Shown here one piece after another: positions 33,320-43,044 of a stretch of 64,000 nt of DNA. The notes below the pieces were generated by a model. It had not been told where the DNA came from. It did no database searches and worked only from the letters and a program-made list of their open reading frames with translations. Location: assembly GCA_964601085.1 (NCBI GenBank), contig CAZRLN010000003.1:62001-126000 (forward strand), in the 5' to 3' direction. The stretch comes from UBA1444 sp964601085. Its GTDB lineage: Bacteria > Bacillota > Negativicutes > UBA1444. A program made the position numbers and the translations under genes. Each line of letters opens with the position of its first letter. The first letter of the stretch is position 1.

Positions 33320-34006
33320 TTGATACAATTGATGGAAGTTACGAAAATTTTTGATGATGGATTTGTCGCTTTGTCTAATTTGACGCTGAAGATTGACAAA
33401 GGCGAATTTGCTTTTGTGGTGGGTCCGAGCGGCGCAGGAAAGTCGACACTGATTAAGCTGCTGTTTCGGGAGCAATTGGTAACCTCGGGCGAGATCATTG
33501 TGAACGGACGCAATCTTAGTGACTTGCAATCGCCGGAGATTCCCTATTTTCGTCGATCGCTCGGGATCGTGTTTCAGGATTTTCGGCTATTGCCGGACAA
33601 AACCTGTTACGAAAACGTCGCTTTTGCCATGCGCGTTATTGAAGCCTCCCGGCGCGATATCCAGCGCCGGGTCAAGCATGTGTTGGACTTGGTCGGTTTG
33701 TTGCCAAAAGCCAAAATTTATCCGGCGCAACTCTCCGGCGGCGAGCAGCAGCGCGTGGCAATAGCACGCGCCATCGTCAACAATCCGGCTGTGTTGATTG
33801 CCGATGAACCGACTGGCAATCTTGATCCGGATACTTCTTGGGAGACGATGAAAATTTTTGATCGAATTAATCAAACCGGAACCACTATTTTGATGGTTAC
33901 GCATGACAAACCGATTGTAGACCAGATGATGAAACGTGTTATTGCACTCGAAAATGGCCGTATTACCCGCGACGAATCTAGGGGAGCCTATGGTTATGAA
34001 GATTAG
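33320..34006 (+). CDS. ftsE: Cell-division ATPase FtsE
   Basis: ABC ATPase that, with FtsX, activates a cell-wall hydrolase during division. The 228-residue product has GPSGAGKST at 35-43, LSGGEQQRVAIARA and VLIADEPTGNLD, all standard for FtsE. It begins MIQLMEVTKIFDDGFVAL from a TTG. Its stop overlaps the start of ftsX. Confidence 0.96.
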   Translation: MIQLMEVTKIFDDGFVALSNLTLKIDKGEFAFVVGPSGAGKSTLIKLLFREQLVTSGEIIVNGRNLSDLQSPEIPYFRRSLGIVFQDFRLLPDKTCYENVAFAMRVIEASRRDIQRRVKHVLDLVGLLPKAKIYPAQLSGGEQQRVAIARAIVNNPAVLIADEPTGNLDPDTSWETMKIFDRINQTGTTILMVTHDKPIVDQMMKRVIALENGRITRDESRGAYGYED

Positions 34007-34883
34007 CACGGCTGAATATTTCATTACCGAATCGCTCCATTCCATTAAACGGAACGGATTGATGAGTGTGGCGTCCCTGATGACAGTAGCTTTATCTTTG
34101 CTGATTCTGGGGATTTTTACTGTAATGGTCATGAATCTGAACCATATGGCCTCCGTTTTGGAGTCCCAGGTTCAGGTGATGGTATATCTGCAAGAGTCTC
34201 TGAATGATGTCGAAATGCGTGAAGTGGGAACGCGGATTACCAAACTGCCGGGAGTGACGCGAGTCACCTTTGTCAATAAAGCGGAAGCCATGACCCGTTT
34301 TAAGCAACGGTTGGGCGCACAACAAGGGTTGCTGGCGGAATTGGGCGAAGCCAATCCCTTGCCGAATTCTTTTGAAGTCAAGGTCGATCGGCCCGACCGG
34401 GTCAAGCCAGTGGCGTTGGCGATCGCTCAGCTTAAAGGGATTGAGGCCGCTCGCTATGGACAGGAAGTCGTGGAGCAACTATTCAGCCTAACCCGCATGG
34501 TGAGGATTTTCGGGCTGGTGTTGATCATTTTCCTGGGGCTGGCAGCCTTGTTCATTATTGTGAATACGATTCGGCTAACGGTGTTTGCCCGTCGCCGGGA
34601 AATTGGGATCATGAAATATGTCGGAGCGACGGACTGGTTTATCCGTTGGCCATTTATCATTGAAGGTATTTTGTTGGGATTCCTTGGCGCTTGTATTTCG
34701 GCAATGTTGTTGACGCAGTTTTACAGTATGGTGACCGGACAAGTGTACGAATCTCTGGCGTTTTTGCCGTTACTGCCCCAATACCCCTTAATGGGCTATG
34801 TGAACATCTTTTTACTGGGAGCCGGAATGACGATTGGGATTTTGGGCAGCATGATTTCGGTTAAAAAATTCTTAAAGGTCTGA
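33996..34883 (+). CDS. ftsX: Cell-division membrane protein FtsX
   Basis: A 295-residue FtsX permease-like protein with four membrane segments: about 23-45, 165-195, 215-240 and 265-290. A large extracytoplasmic loop (about 50-160) is the part expected to recruit the hydrolase activator. ATG at 33996 has AGGGGAG nine bases upstream; an ATG two codons earlier is too close. The hydrolase activator gene follows after 14 bases, so the three genes form one functional unit. Confidence 0.95.
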   Translation: MKISTAEYFITESLHSIKRNGLMSVASLMTVALSLLILGIFTVMVMNLNHMASVLESQVQVMVYLQESLNDVEMREVGTRITKLPGVTRVTFVNKAEAMTRFKQRLGAQQGLLAELGEANPLPNSFEVKVDRPDRVKPVALAIAQLKGIEAARYGQEVVEQLFSLTRMVRIFGLVLIIFLGLAALFIIVNTIRLTVFARRREIGIMKYVGATDWFIRWPFIIEGILLGFLGACISAMLLTQFYSMVTGQVYESLAFLPLLPQYPLMGYVNIFLLGAGMTIGILGSMISVKKFLKV

Positions 34884-34897
34884 GACGGGGGCGCGGG

Positions 34898-36043
34898 ATG
34901 CAGGGTAAGCTTTCTTTTGACAAAAAAGGAGTGGCGATAGCAGTTCTGTTGCTTTTCTTTTCTTTTGCAATGACGCCGGTGTGGGCGGACGAGTTGGAGA
35001 ATAAACAGCAGGAATTGCTCAACATTCAGCAACAAATGGAAGAACAACAGCGACGGGCGGAACAGGCTCGTCGCAAGGAACGCAGCGTCTCCGAGCAGCT
35101 GCGGCATATTCAGGGCGAACTTGATTCGGCTCAGGGCGAGTTTGATGCCATCAATGACCAACTGGAACACACGGAAGAACAGATCCGGTCCAATGTCGAA
35201 TTGTCGGCGCGATTGGTCAAGCGGTTGGAAGCCCAGACCAAGACGTTGCACCGTCGGCTCCGGGACATTTATAAAAACGGACAGGTAAACTATCTGGACG
35301 TTTTATTCGGGGCAAAAGATTTCAATGATTTTGTAAGTCGCATGGATATTCTCAAGAAGATATTGGCCTATGATAATGCCTTGATTCAAGGAACAAGATC
35401 GGACCGGGCGGCTTTGGCGAAAGCAAAAGAGCAGCTGGAGGCGGACCGGGGCAAGATTGTTGAGCTGCGCAAATTGGCGGCAATAAAGCGTGATCAGGTA
35501 GCTTCCCGTCGTCAGGAACGGCAAGGCGTACTTAATGCAGCGACTTACGAACGGGAAACGGCGGAACAGGCATACAGGGAGCTCATCGAGACTTCCAAAG
35601 AAATTGAGCAAATGATTCGCCGGATCCAGTCCGGAGAAAAAAATGTAAGCGGCAGTACCGGAACGATGCTTTGGCCGGCGGAAGGCGAAATTACATCGCC
35701 GTTTGGCTGGCGGACCCATCCGATTTTTGGGACGCAGCGTCTGCACACAGGCATCGATATCGGCGCCGATTATGGCGATACCGTTCGAGCGGCTGATGGC
35801 GGAGTGGTTATTCATTCCGACTGGATGGGCGGCTATGGAAATGCCGTAATTATTGATCATGGCAACGGCATTTCTACATTGTATGCTCATAATTCTCAAC
35901 TGTTGGTCAGTGAAGGGCAGGCAGTCGCCAAGGGACAGGCGATTTCGCGGGTCGGGTCCACGGGATATTCCACAGGACCGCATCTTCATTTTGAAGTGCG
36001 TCAAAATGGATCTCCGGTGAATCCGCTGAATTTCCTGCCATGA
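34898..36043 (+). CDS. EnvC-like murein hydrolase activator / M23 metallopeptidase
   Basis: The 381-residue protein has an N-terminal signal peptide (about 1-30), a long coiled coil (about 31-240) and a C-terminal M23/LytM domain. The zinc ligands are intact: His283 and Asp287 in HTGIDIG, and His362/His364 in HLHFEV. It may therefore cleave peptidoglycan itself, unlike E. coli EnvC, which only activates amidases. Its place right after ftsEX and its coiled coil suggest that FtsX docks it, as PcsB and CwlO do in other Firmicutes. Confidence 0.93.
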   Translation: MQGKLSFDKKGVAIAVLLLFFSFAMTPVWADELENKQQELLNIQQQMEEQQRRAEQARRKERSVSEQLRHIQGELDSAQGEFDAINDQLEHTEEQIRSNVELSARLVKRLEAQTKTLHRRLRDIYKNGQVNYLDVLFGAKDFNDFVSRMDILKKILAYDNALIQGTRSDRAALAKAKEQLEADRGKIVELRKLAAIKRDQVASRRQERQGVLNAATYERETAEQAYRELIETSKEIEQMIRRIQSGEKNVSGSTGTMLWPAEGEITSPFGWRTHPIFGTQRLHTGIDIGADYGDTVRAADGGVVIHSDWMGGYGNAVIIDHGNGISTLYAHNSQLLVSEGQAVAKGQAISRVGSTGYSTGPHLHFEVRQNGSPVNPLNFLP

Positions 36044-36063
36044 TATGGAATGAGGTGTAAATA

Positions 36064-37272
36064 TTGACTAGTCGTCGAAATGTCATTATCGGCGCCATTC
36101 TGCTTGTGGCGGTGACTTTTGTCGTTACAGCAGGGGGCGCCCTGTATCTTTTTGATCAAATGGTGCCGGATGCAACCGGTGCACTGCAACTGATGCGAGC
36201 GGTCGATGTCGTGCGTAGCCGCTACATTGAGGAAGTGCCGCTTGAAAAACTGATGAACGGCGCGATCCGCGGTGTGGTGAGCTCGTTGAATGACCCCTAT
36301 TCCATTTATATGGACGCCAAAATGTACAAGGAGTTCCGGATGGAAACGGAAGGCTCTTTTAGCGGTGTAGGGATTGTAATTAGTGTGAAGGACAAGTTGC
36401 TGACCGTGGTATCGCCGATTGAGGGAACTCCGGGAGAGAAAGCCGGGATTCGCAGCGGCGACCAAATTTTGAAAATCGACGGTCAAGATACCAAAGATCT
36501 GGCGCTGGATGAAGCCGTTGGCAAGATTCGCGGCAAGGAAGGAACCGATGTTACGCTGACATTGCGCAGGGGCGATAAAATTCGCGATGTCAAATTGACG
36601 CGGGCCAATATCCAGATTAAAACCGTATCCAGTCGGATGTTGCCGGAGAAAATCGCCGTCATTCGTCTTTCCATGTTTAATGAACAGACTGCCGGTGAGT
36701 TTTACAAACAATATGAGGCGATGGAGGCCCAGGGGATGAAGGCAATGATCCTGGATCTGCGTGACAATCCAGGGGGGCTTCTGGATTCGAGCGTTCGCGT
36801 CTCCAACAAATTGGTGCCGAAAGGACCGGTTGTGTCAGTGGTGACGCGAAATGGCGAAAAAGAAGTCCATAATTCGCAACTGGAAAAGGTGAAATATCCC
36901 TTGGTTGTGCTGGTCAATGGCGGGAGCGCCAGCGCGTCGGAAATTGTGGCCGGCGCCGTGCAGGATACAGGCGCCGGAACTTTGATCGGAACAAAGACTT
37001 TCGGCAAAGGATCGGTTCAGTCCATTGTTAAATTGAGCACTGATACGGCGATCAAATTGACGATTGCAAAATATGCGACGCCGAAGAATCGCTTTATCAA
37101 TGGCATAGGAATTGAACCGGATATAAAGGTGGAAAATCCGGAAAACAAAAATGGCTCGGAGACTATGACGGGACGTTTGCCATTTGCGCCTAAAGACGGA
37201 CCTGCTGGCGCCGATGCTCCACCTGATTTGCAAATGGAGGCCGCAATTAATCTTCTTAAAGGAAAGATTTGA
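36064..37272 (+). CDS. ctpA: Carboxy-terminal processing protease, S41 family
   Basis: A 402-residue serine protease with an N-terminal membrane anchor (about 7-30), a PDZ domain (about 95-180) and the S41 catalytic domain. The Ser-Lys dyad is Ser290 in GGSASASE and Lys315 in TFGKGSVQ, 25 residues apart as in Prc. The TTG start lies 20 bases after the hydrolase gene. Its stop overlaps the start of the MinJ-like gene (TGATG). Relatives trim envelope and sporulation proteins; the substrate here is unknown. Confidence 0.95.
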   Translation: MTSRRNVIIGAILLVAVTFVVTAGGALYLFDQMVPDATGALQLMRAVDVVRSRYIEEVPLEKLMNGAIRGVVSSLNDPYSIYMDAKMYKEFRMETEGSFSGVGIVISVKDKLLTVVSPIEGTPGEKAGIRSGDQILKIDGQDTKDLALDEAVGKIRGKEGTDVTLTLRRGDKIRDVKLTRANIQIKTVSSRMLPEKIAVIRLSMFNEQTAGEFYKQYEAMEAQGMKAMILDLRDNPGGLLDSSVRVSNKLVPKGPVVSVVTRNGEKEVHNSQLEKVKYPLVVLVNGGSASASEIVAGAVQDTGAGTLIGTKTFGKGSVQSIVKLSTDTAIKLTIAKYATPKNRFINGIGIEPDIKVENPENKNGSETMTGRLPFAPKDGPAGADAPPDLQMEAAINLLKGKI

Positions 37273-38531
37273 TGGAAACCCCTTGGCTGGAAATTGTTAA
37301 ACTGCTTGTCGTGACGACTGTGGCGGTGTTTTTGGAGCCGCTGTTTTGGGGAATTTTAGCGATCATCGCTTATCAATACTGGCAACTGCAAAAACAACAG
37401 CTTGCCATGTTTGGTGTGCCGGGAGTTTCAATCAGTCGCCAGGTGAAATGGGCCATGCTGTATGGAGCCATTGGCGGTTTGATGGGGAGCCTGGTGCTTA
37501 CCTTGGTCGGAGTCAATCTTGATCGAATGGGTTTTCTCTATATTTGGCCGTTGGCAATTTTATTGATGTTAATCAATATGCGATTTCTCTGTTTTGCTTA
37601 TGCCGGCGGAATTGTGGCCGTCATCAGCGCTTTGACCGGCTGGCCGGATGTTGATGTGCCGCAAGTATTAGCTTTAGTGGCCGCGTTGCATGTGACCGAG
37701 AGCGTGCTGATCGCCATCAGTGGCCGGTACGGCGCCGTTCCGGTTATTTTGAAGCATGGCGACCGTTTGGTAGGCGCTTTTAATTTACATAATTTCTGGC
37801 CCTTACCCCTTGTAGTGTTGAGCACCGTCGCAATGAAGACCGGGGCTTTGCCGGAGGGGGTTTTTCATACGCCGGACTGGTGGCCGTTGTTGCCGTTGGG
37901 AATCGAACCACCGGCCGGATTCGAATGGGTTTATGTCATGATGCCGGTTGTCGCGGCACTGGGTTATACCGACGTTGCAATCACAACCACACCTACGGGA
38001 CGACGCCGGCGTTCGGCTCTTTCACTCGCGCTTTACAGCCTTAGCCTGTTGGCGATGGCTTTGCTGGCGGCAAAGTTCGCTTGGTTGAAACTTCCGGCAG
38101 CGTTGTTGTCGCCTTTGGGACATGAATATTTGGTTCGCCGCGACAATCGCCTGGAGTTGGAGGGGAAACCGCGATATATCCCGCCAGAGCAAGGCGTAAT
38201 GGTACTGGATGCGATCGATGGCGGGATCGCGCGGCAGCTGGGTGTGCGGACCGGGGACATTCTTTTGGACTTTGCCGGTTTTCCGGTAAACCGTGGCGCA
38301 GACTTGGCGTATGCCATTGAATGGGCGCCACCGCTGTTTGAGTTCGTATTGCTGAGAGACGGACATGAAATGAAACTGGCTGGACGATTTCCGCCGGGGC
38401 AGCGCATGCTGGGGATTATTTTGGTTCCCGAGGGACATGAAACCTACTATGTGACGATGACACACGGCGATGGCGGTCCCTTGGCCAGGTTGGCTAAAAA
38501 GCTTATCCAAAAAGTTCGGAGGGGAAAATGA
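37272..38531 (+). CDS. MinJ-like polytopic membrane protein with C-terminal PDZ domain
   Basis: A 419-residue protein with about eight membrane segments in its first 270 residues and a PDZ domain near 305-400 (GVMVLDAIDGGIARQLGVRTGD, FVLLRDGHEMKL). Position after ftsEX and the S41 protease, and this layout, match B. subtilis MinJ, the bridge between DivIVA and MinD. Identification rests on layout and synteny, not on conserved catalytic residues. ATG 37272 overlaps the ctpA stop. Its end overlaps uvrB by four bases. Confidence 0.8.
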   Translation: METPWLEIVKLLVVTTVAVFLEPLFWGILAIIAYQYWQLQKQQLAMFGVPGVSISRQVKWAMLYGAIGGLMGSLVLTLVGVNLDRMGFLYIWPLAILLMLINMRFLCFAYAGGIVAVISALTGWPDVDVPQVLALVAALHVTESVLIAISGRYGAVPVILKHGDRLVGAFNLHNFWPLPLVVLSTVAMKTGALPEGVFHTPDWWPLLPLGIEPPAGFEWVYVMMPVVAALGYTDVAITTTPTGRRRRSALSLALYSLSLLAMALLAAKFAWLKLPAALLSPLGHEYLVRRDNRLELEGKPRYIPPEQGVMVLDAIDGGIARQLGVRTGDILLDFAGFPVNRGADLAYAIEWAPPLFEFVLLRDGHEMKLAGRFPPGQRMLGIILVPEGHETYYVTMTHGDGGPLARLAKKLIQKVRRGK

Positions 38532-40507
38532 TGCCCGGTTTTCTGGTAGAAGCGCCGTTTGTGCCAATGGGGGACCAACCGGCGGCTATAGAAAAATTGG
38601 TTGCAGGACTCCGGCGAGGCGATAAAGCGCAGGTGTTGCTGGGCGCCACTGGTACAGGAAAAACTTTTACCATGGCAAAAGTGATCGAAGCAGTACAAAA
38701 ACCGACGTTAGTCATTGCCCATAACAAAACTCTGGCGGCGCAACTGGCTAGCGAATTTAAGGAGTTTTTTCCGACCAACGCGGTGGAGTATTTTGTCAGT
38801 TATTACGATTATTATCAACCGGAAGCATATGTAATACAAACCGATACTTATATCGAAAAAGATTCTTCCATCAACGACGAAATCGATAAGCTGCGCCATT
38901 CGGCAACCAGTTCCTTGTTTGAGCGCCGCGATGTCATCGTTGTCGCCAGTGTTTCCTGCATCTATGGTCTCGGTTCGCCGGATGAGTACTATAACATGGT
39001 GTTGTCGCTAAGACAGGGGCAGATTCGGGATCGGGATGAAATTTTGCGTAAATTGATCGAAATTCAATATGAACGCAACGATGTGGCCTTTGCCCGGGGG
39101 ATGTTCCGTGTCCGCGGCGATGTGATCGAAGTTTTTCCGGCCGGCGCCAATGAAAAGGTGGTCCGGATTTCTTTGTTTGGCGACGAAGTGGAACGTTTAC
39201 AGGAAATTGACAGCATCACCGGCGAAATTTTGGCGGAACGGACGCATATTGCGATCTACCCGGCTTCGCACTTTGTCACTTCGCGGGAAAATTTGCTACG
39301 GGCGGCTCATGATATCGAAGCTGAACTGGAAGAACGATTAACTTGGTTCAAGCAGCATGATCGTCTTCTGGAAGCGCAACGATTGGAACAACGGACCCGT
39401 TACGACCTGGAAATGATGCAGGAAATGGGATATTGTTCTGGAATCGAAAACTATTCGCGGCATCTGACCGGCCGCGCCGCTGGTGATTCCCCATTTACTC
39501 TTGTGGATTATTTTCCGGATGATTTTTTGATCATGATTGACGAGTCCCATGTTACGATGCCGCAGATTCACGCCATGTACAATGGTGACCGTTCACGCAA
39601 GCAGTCACTCATTGATTTTGGATTTCGTCTTCCTTCTGCTCTGGATAACCGACCGCTGAAGTTCGAAGAGTTCGAAGCGCGGATCCGCCAGATCATCTTC
39701 GTTTCGGCAACTCCGGCTGATTATGAACTCAAAGCGGCGACGCAGGTGGCGCAACAGATAATTCGTCCTACCGGTTTGATTGACCCGGAGGTGGTTGTGC
39801 GTCCAGTCCAGGGGCAAATCGATGATTTGCTCAGCGAAATTCATGGACGGGTGCAAGCTGATGAACGGGTATTGGTGACAACCCTGACCAAAAAAATGGC
39901 GGAAAACTTGACGAATTATTTCCGGGAAATGGGGATCAAGGTCCGGTATTTGCATTCAGAAGTCGAAACCCTTGAGCGGGCGGAAATTATTCGAGGGTTA
40001 CGATCCGGCGAATTTGATGTTCTGGTGGGGATCAACCTCTTGCGAGAGGGTTTGGATCTGCCGGAGGTATCCTTGATTGCGATCCTTGATGCGGACAAAG
40101 AAGGCTTTTTGCGTTCCGACACTTCTTTGATCCAAACGATTGGTCGGGCGGCGCGAAACGTTCATGGCAAAGTCGTCATGTATGGCGACCGCATCACTGA
40201 TTCGATGCGTCGGGCCATCGAAGAGACGGACCGACGACGGGCGGTGCAGGAAGCGTACAACGCTGAACACGGAATTACGCCTACCAGCATCCAGAAGAAA
40301 GTGAAAGATTTGATTCAGACGACAAAAGTCGCCGAGAGCCAAGCTCCTTATACAACCAAAGAGGTAAAGAAACTTGGCAAGAAGGAAACCTTGGCCTTGA
40401 TCACCAAGCTGGAGAAGGATATGCGGGTAGCGGCCAAGGCCTTGGAATACGAGCGGGCCGCTGAACTGCGCGACATAATCTTTGAATTGCGGGAAAAAAT
40501 ACGCTGA
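38528..40507 (+). CDS. uvrB: Excinuclease ABC subunit B
   Basis: Damage-verifying helicase-like subunit of nucleotide excision repair. The 659-residue product has GATGTGKTFT (Walker A) near 40, the damage-probing beta-hairpin region YYDYYQPEAYV, helicase motifs to GINLLREGLDLPEV and IQTIGRAARN, and the C-terminal UVR motif that contacts UvrC. Two ATGs overlap the previous stop (38528 and 38531); GGAGGGG fits the second better. uvrA and uvrC come after the intervening permease, so the three uvr genes are close but not one operon. Confidence 0.97.
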   Translation: MMPGFLVEAPFVPMGDQPAAIEKLVAGLRRGDKAQVLLGATGTGKTFTMAKVIEAVQKPTLVIAHNKTLAAQLASEFKEFFPTNAVEYFVSYYDYYQPEAYVIQTDTYIEKDSSINDEIDKLRHSATSSLFERRDVIVVASVSCIYGLGSPDEYYNMVLSLRQGQIRDRDEILRKLIEIQYERNDVAFARGMFRVRGDVIEVFPAGANEKVVRISLFGDEVERLQEIDSITGEILAERTHIAIYPASHFVTSRENLLRAAHDIEAELEERLTWFKQHDRLLEAQRLEQRTRYDLEMMQEMGYCSGIENYSRHLTGRAAGDSPFTLVDYFPDDFLIMIDESHVTMPQIHAMYNGDRSRKQSLIDFGFRLPSALDNRPLKFEEFEARIRQIIFVSATPADYELKAATQVAQQIIRPTGLIDPEVVVRPVQGQIDDLLSEIHGRVQADERVLVTTLTKKMAENLTNYFREMGIKVRYLHSEVETLERAEIIRGLRSGEFDVLVGINLLREGLDLPEVSLIAILDADKEGFLRSDTSLIQTIGRAARNVHGKVVMYGDRITDSMRRAIEETDRRRAVQEAYNAEHGITPTSIQKKVKDLIQTTKVAESQAPYTTKEVKKLGKKETLALITKLEKDMRVAAKALEYERAAELRDIIFELREKIR

Positions 40508-40534
40508 CGTTATCTGGATCGATACAATGGAATT

Positions 40535-40579
40535 GATAAAGAGAAGAGCTGCTGATATTCAGCAGCTCTTCTCTTTATC
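40535..40579. terminator. Perfect 21-base inverted repeat between uvrB and the permease
   Basis: GATAAAGAGAAGAGCTGCTG plus A pairs perfectly with its complement around loop TAT. It lies between convergent genes and has A/T-rich outer ends but no long external T run, so it is an unusual terminator-like hairpin. The rest of the 315-base gap, 40580-40822, is AT-rich and holds no gene that I can support. Confidence 0.7.
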
Positions 40580-40822
40580 AATCAAGCAATTTAACATATT
40601 GATTAACGCGAATTATATTATACAAATAGAATATAATTATGGTTATTTTAGTATAAATATAGTGAAGGCGATGTTTGACAGTACAGTCTGATTTCGTGAA
40701 AGTTTTTGGTTGGATATTTACTTCTGATCAAAAAGTGATTATACTACCATTGCAAACAAATGTTCGAATTAACGTGCGGAGTTTGCTTTGCTGTTTTCTG
40801 TGACAGGTGTAAAATCATCGAC

Positions 40823-42712
40823 TTAACCTTCTTTCAGATAATAGGACACCGTGATGACAGCGACGCGGGGATCATGCATCAACCGATTCTTTATGAAAAA
40901 GCCGGTTTGATTGTGCAGTAAATTATGCCACCATTTCTTCACAACAAATTGAGGAATCACAACCGTAATCAAATCGTCCTGGCGAAAGGCGTCTTCCTCG
41001 CTTTCAATGTAGTCCATTAAAGGGGTAATCGTATCCCGATAAGGTGATACTCGAATAATCAGGGGAATATCCAACCCGAATTCCGTCCACTTGCGACGCA
41101 GCTTTTCTGCAGTTTCTTCGTCTAAAGCCACATGAAAAGCACGGATGCTATTATAACCAGCCAGACATTTGGCGTACGCTAACGCTTTGAACGAAGCTCG
41201 GTTGAGAGACGCCAACGGAACGATGATGTGACGATCCTGATGTTCCGAGATTTCAGGCAAGCTGCATTCCTCGCTGCTTGGAAGACTTAGCTGCTTCGCG
41301 ACGAGCGCGTAATGGGCTTTAATCATTAACATTCCGTGAATGAACAGCGGAACCAACAAGCAGACAATCCACGCACCGTGCATAAATTTTGTAGCGCCGA
41401 TAATCAGTACGGTAAAAAAAGTGATGACCGCGCCCAAGCCGTTGATTGTGGCCTTGTGCTTCCAGCCGGGCGTTTTCGCCCGTACCCAATGCAACCACAT
41501 GCCGGACTGGGACAAGGTGAAGGAAGCAAACACGCCGACCGCGTAAAGCGGCAGCAACAAATGTGTTTCTCCGTCAAAAATGACGACTAAGACCGCGGCG
41601 GAGAAGCCCAGAAATTCAATGCCGTTTGAGTAATTCAAACGATCGCCGCGATGGCCAAATTGTCTGGGCATATATCCATCTTTTGCCAATAGCGAGAGTA
41701 ATAAAGGCAGGTCGGTAAAAGCGGTGTTGGCGGCCATAACCAAAATCAGGGCGGTCGTGAGCTGTATTACATAGAACATCAAGCTGTTATTGCCAAAAAC
41801 CTGTCCGGCGATCTGCGAAATCACGGTTTCATCCGGATTGGGGATCGCATGATACAAAGTGGCCAGATAGGAAGTCCCGCCGAAAATGAACAATACAATC
41901 AGCGCCAGCATAAACAGCACTTTAATTGCATTGGACTGCGCTGGTTCCTTAAAATTAGGAATTGCGTTGCTGACGGCTTCTACGCCGGTCAACGCCGTAC
42001 AACCGGAGGCAAAAGCCCGCAAAATCAAGAATAACGTAATTTCTCCAGCCGCTACGGGAACTTGCCGAACGGCCTGGGGAACGAATCCAGCGACGTTGAC
42101 GTTGTAGATTCCGCAAAGGATCATGAGCAGCATCGATACAATAAAGGCATAGGTTGGGATTCCGAATAGACGGGATGAGTCCTTGATCCCCCGCAAATTG
42201 CCAATCGTGAGCAGCAAAATGAAAAACAGGGCAATGGCAACACGATGAGGAAGCAAGTCGGGGAAAGCGGATGTTATGGCGGCAGTTCCGGCGGATGTGC
42301 TGACTGCTACCGTCAGAATATAATCAATGGATAGTGTTGCGGCGGCAGTCAGTCCCGGGAGCGTACCAAGATTATCATGGGCGACGATATAGGAACCGCC
42401 ACCGCACGGGTATGCCTGGATGGTTTGACGATACGAAAATACAAGGATGAATAATAGCGCAACGATGGCCAGGGCGATGTGGAACATCTGCGTATACGCC
42501 ATAAGGCCAATGACAGGAATCAATACGTACAAGATTTCCTCGCCGGCGTATGCAACCGAAGAGATTGCATCGCTTGCGAGTACGGGAAGACCCCAGAATA
42601 CGCTGAATTTTTCTTCGTAAAGTTGTTCGTTCGGCAAGGATTTTCCAATCAACAGCCTGGAGAGTTTTTTCCACAATGTTTCCGGTGTTGGGTGAGCAAG
42701 GGTCGATGACAC
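40823..42712 (-). CDS. KimA/APC-family permease, probable potassium importer
   Basis: A 629-residue APC-superfamily protein with about 12 membrane segments (40-480) and a 150-residue cytoplasmic C-terminal domain. Sequence near residue 44, LASDAISSVAYAGEEIL, and the GGGSYIVAHDNLG stretch match the KUP/KimA group. Its length and tail resemble B. subtilis KimA, a c-di-AMP-inhibited potassium-proton symporter. Amino acid transport is the alternative. The GTG start has GGAGG nine bases upstream. No c-di-AMP riboswitch is visible upstream. It is divergent from uvrA and convergent with uvrB. Confidence 0.82.
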   Translation of the reverse strand: MSSTLAHPTPETLWKKLSRLLIGKSLPNEQLYEEKFSVFWGLPVLASDAISSVAYAGEEILYVLIPVIGLMAYTQMFHIALAIVALLFILVFSYRQTIQAYPCGGGSYIVAHDNLGTLPGLTAAATLSIDYILTVAVSTSAGTAAITSAFPDLLPHRVAIALFFILLLTIGNLRGIKDSSRLFGIPTYAFIVSMLLMILCGIYNVNVAGFVPQAVRQVPVAAGEITLFLILRAFASGCTALTGVEAVSNAIPNFKEPAQSNAIKVLFMLALIVLFIFGGTSYLATLYHAIPNPDETVISQIAGQVFGNNSLMFYVIQLTTALILVMAANTAFTDLPLLLSLLAKDGYMPRQFGHRGDRLNYSNGIEFLGFSAAVLVVIFDGETHLLLPLYAVGVFASFTLSQSGMWLHWVRAKTPGWKHKATINGLGAVITFFTVLIIGATKFMHGAWIVCLLVPLFIHGMLMIKAHYALVAKQLSLPSSEECSLPEISEHQDRHIIVPLASLNRASFKALAYAKCLAGYNSIRAFHVALDEETAEKLRRKWTEFGLDIPLIIRVSPYRDTITPLMDYIESEEDAFRQDDLITVVIPQFVVKKWWHNLLHNQTGFFIKNRLMHDPRVAVITVSYYLKEG

Positions 42713-43044
42713 AACGATTCGCCTCCAAATAAATTAGGATCAAAATGGTTACCAAGTTAATATAGCACTTGAAATGTCAAAAGGGCGTCAAGAAACCGAC
42801 GAACAGTGTCAAAAAAATATAAAAACGTGAAGAGGATGAGAGGAGGGGTGCTTTCTGCCTGCATGCGGCGAGCAAATCGCGCTTTGCGATAATATTTATT
42901 TTTTAGTAAAATATATATGCTATCTAATGAGAAATCTGCGCTCATTTGGCTTCTGCCGCAAATATAATGCGTTGTGTGTTGGCAATTGCAAGTTTTAGCG
43001 AATAGAAAAACGTAAAGAACGAAGGATAAAGGTGATTTAAAACC
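42713..43044. other. Divergent intergenic region between the KimA-like permease and uvrA
   Basis: This 332-base gap should hold promoters for both strands. It is AT-rich on the uvrA side. I see a small hairpin, ATCGC-GCTTT-GCGAT, at 42876-42890, and a TTGACA-like string with a possible TATATT on the permease strand whose spacing is too short. No SOS box of the CGAACRNRYGTTYG type and no riboswitch core was found by eye. Confidence 0.4.

Noticed and set aside
42713..43044. c-di-AMP riboswitch upstream of the KimA-like gene
   Set aside because: I looked for the conserved GGGGAGC-type core elements on the minus strand and did not find them.
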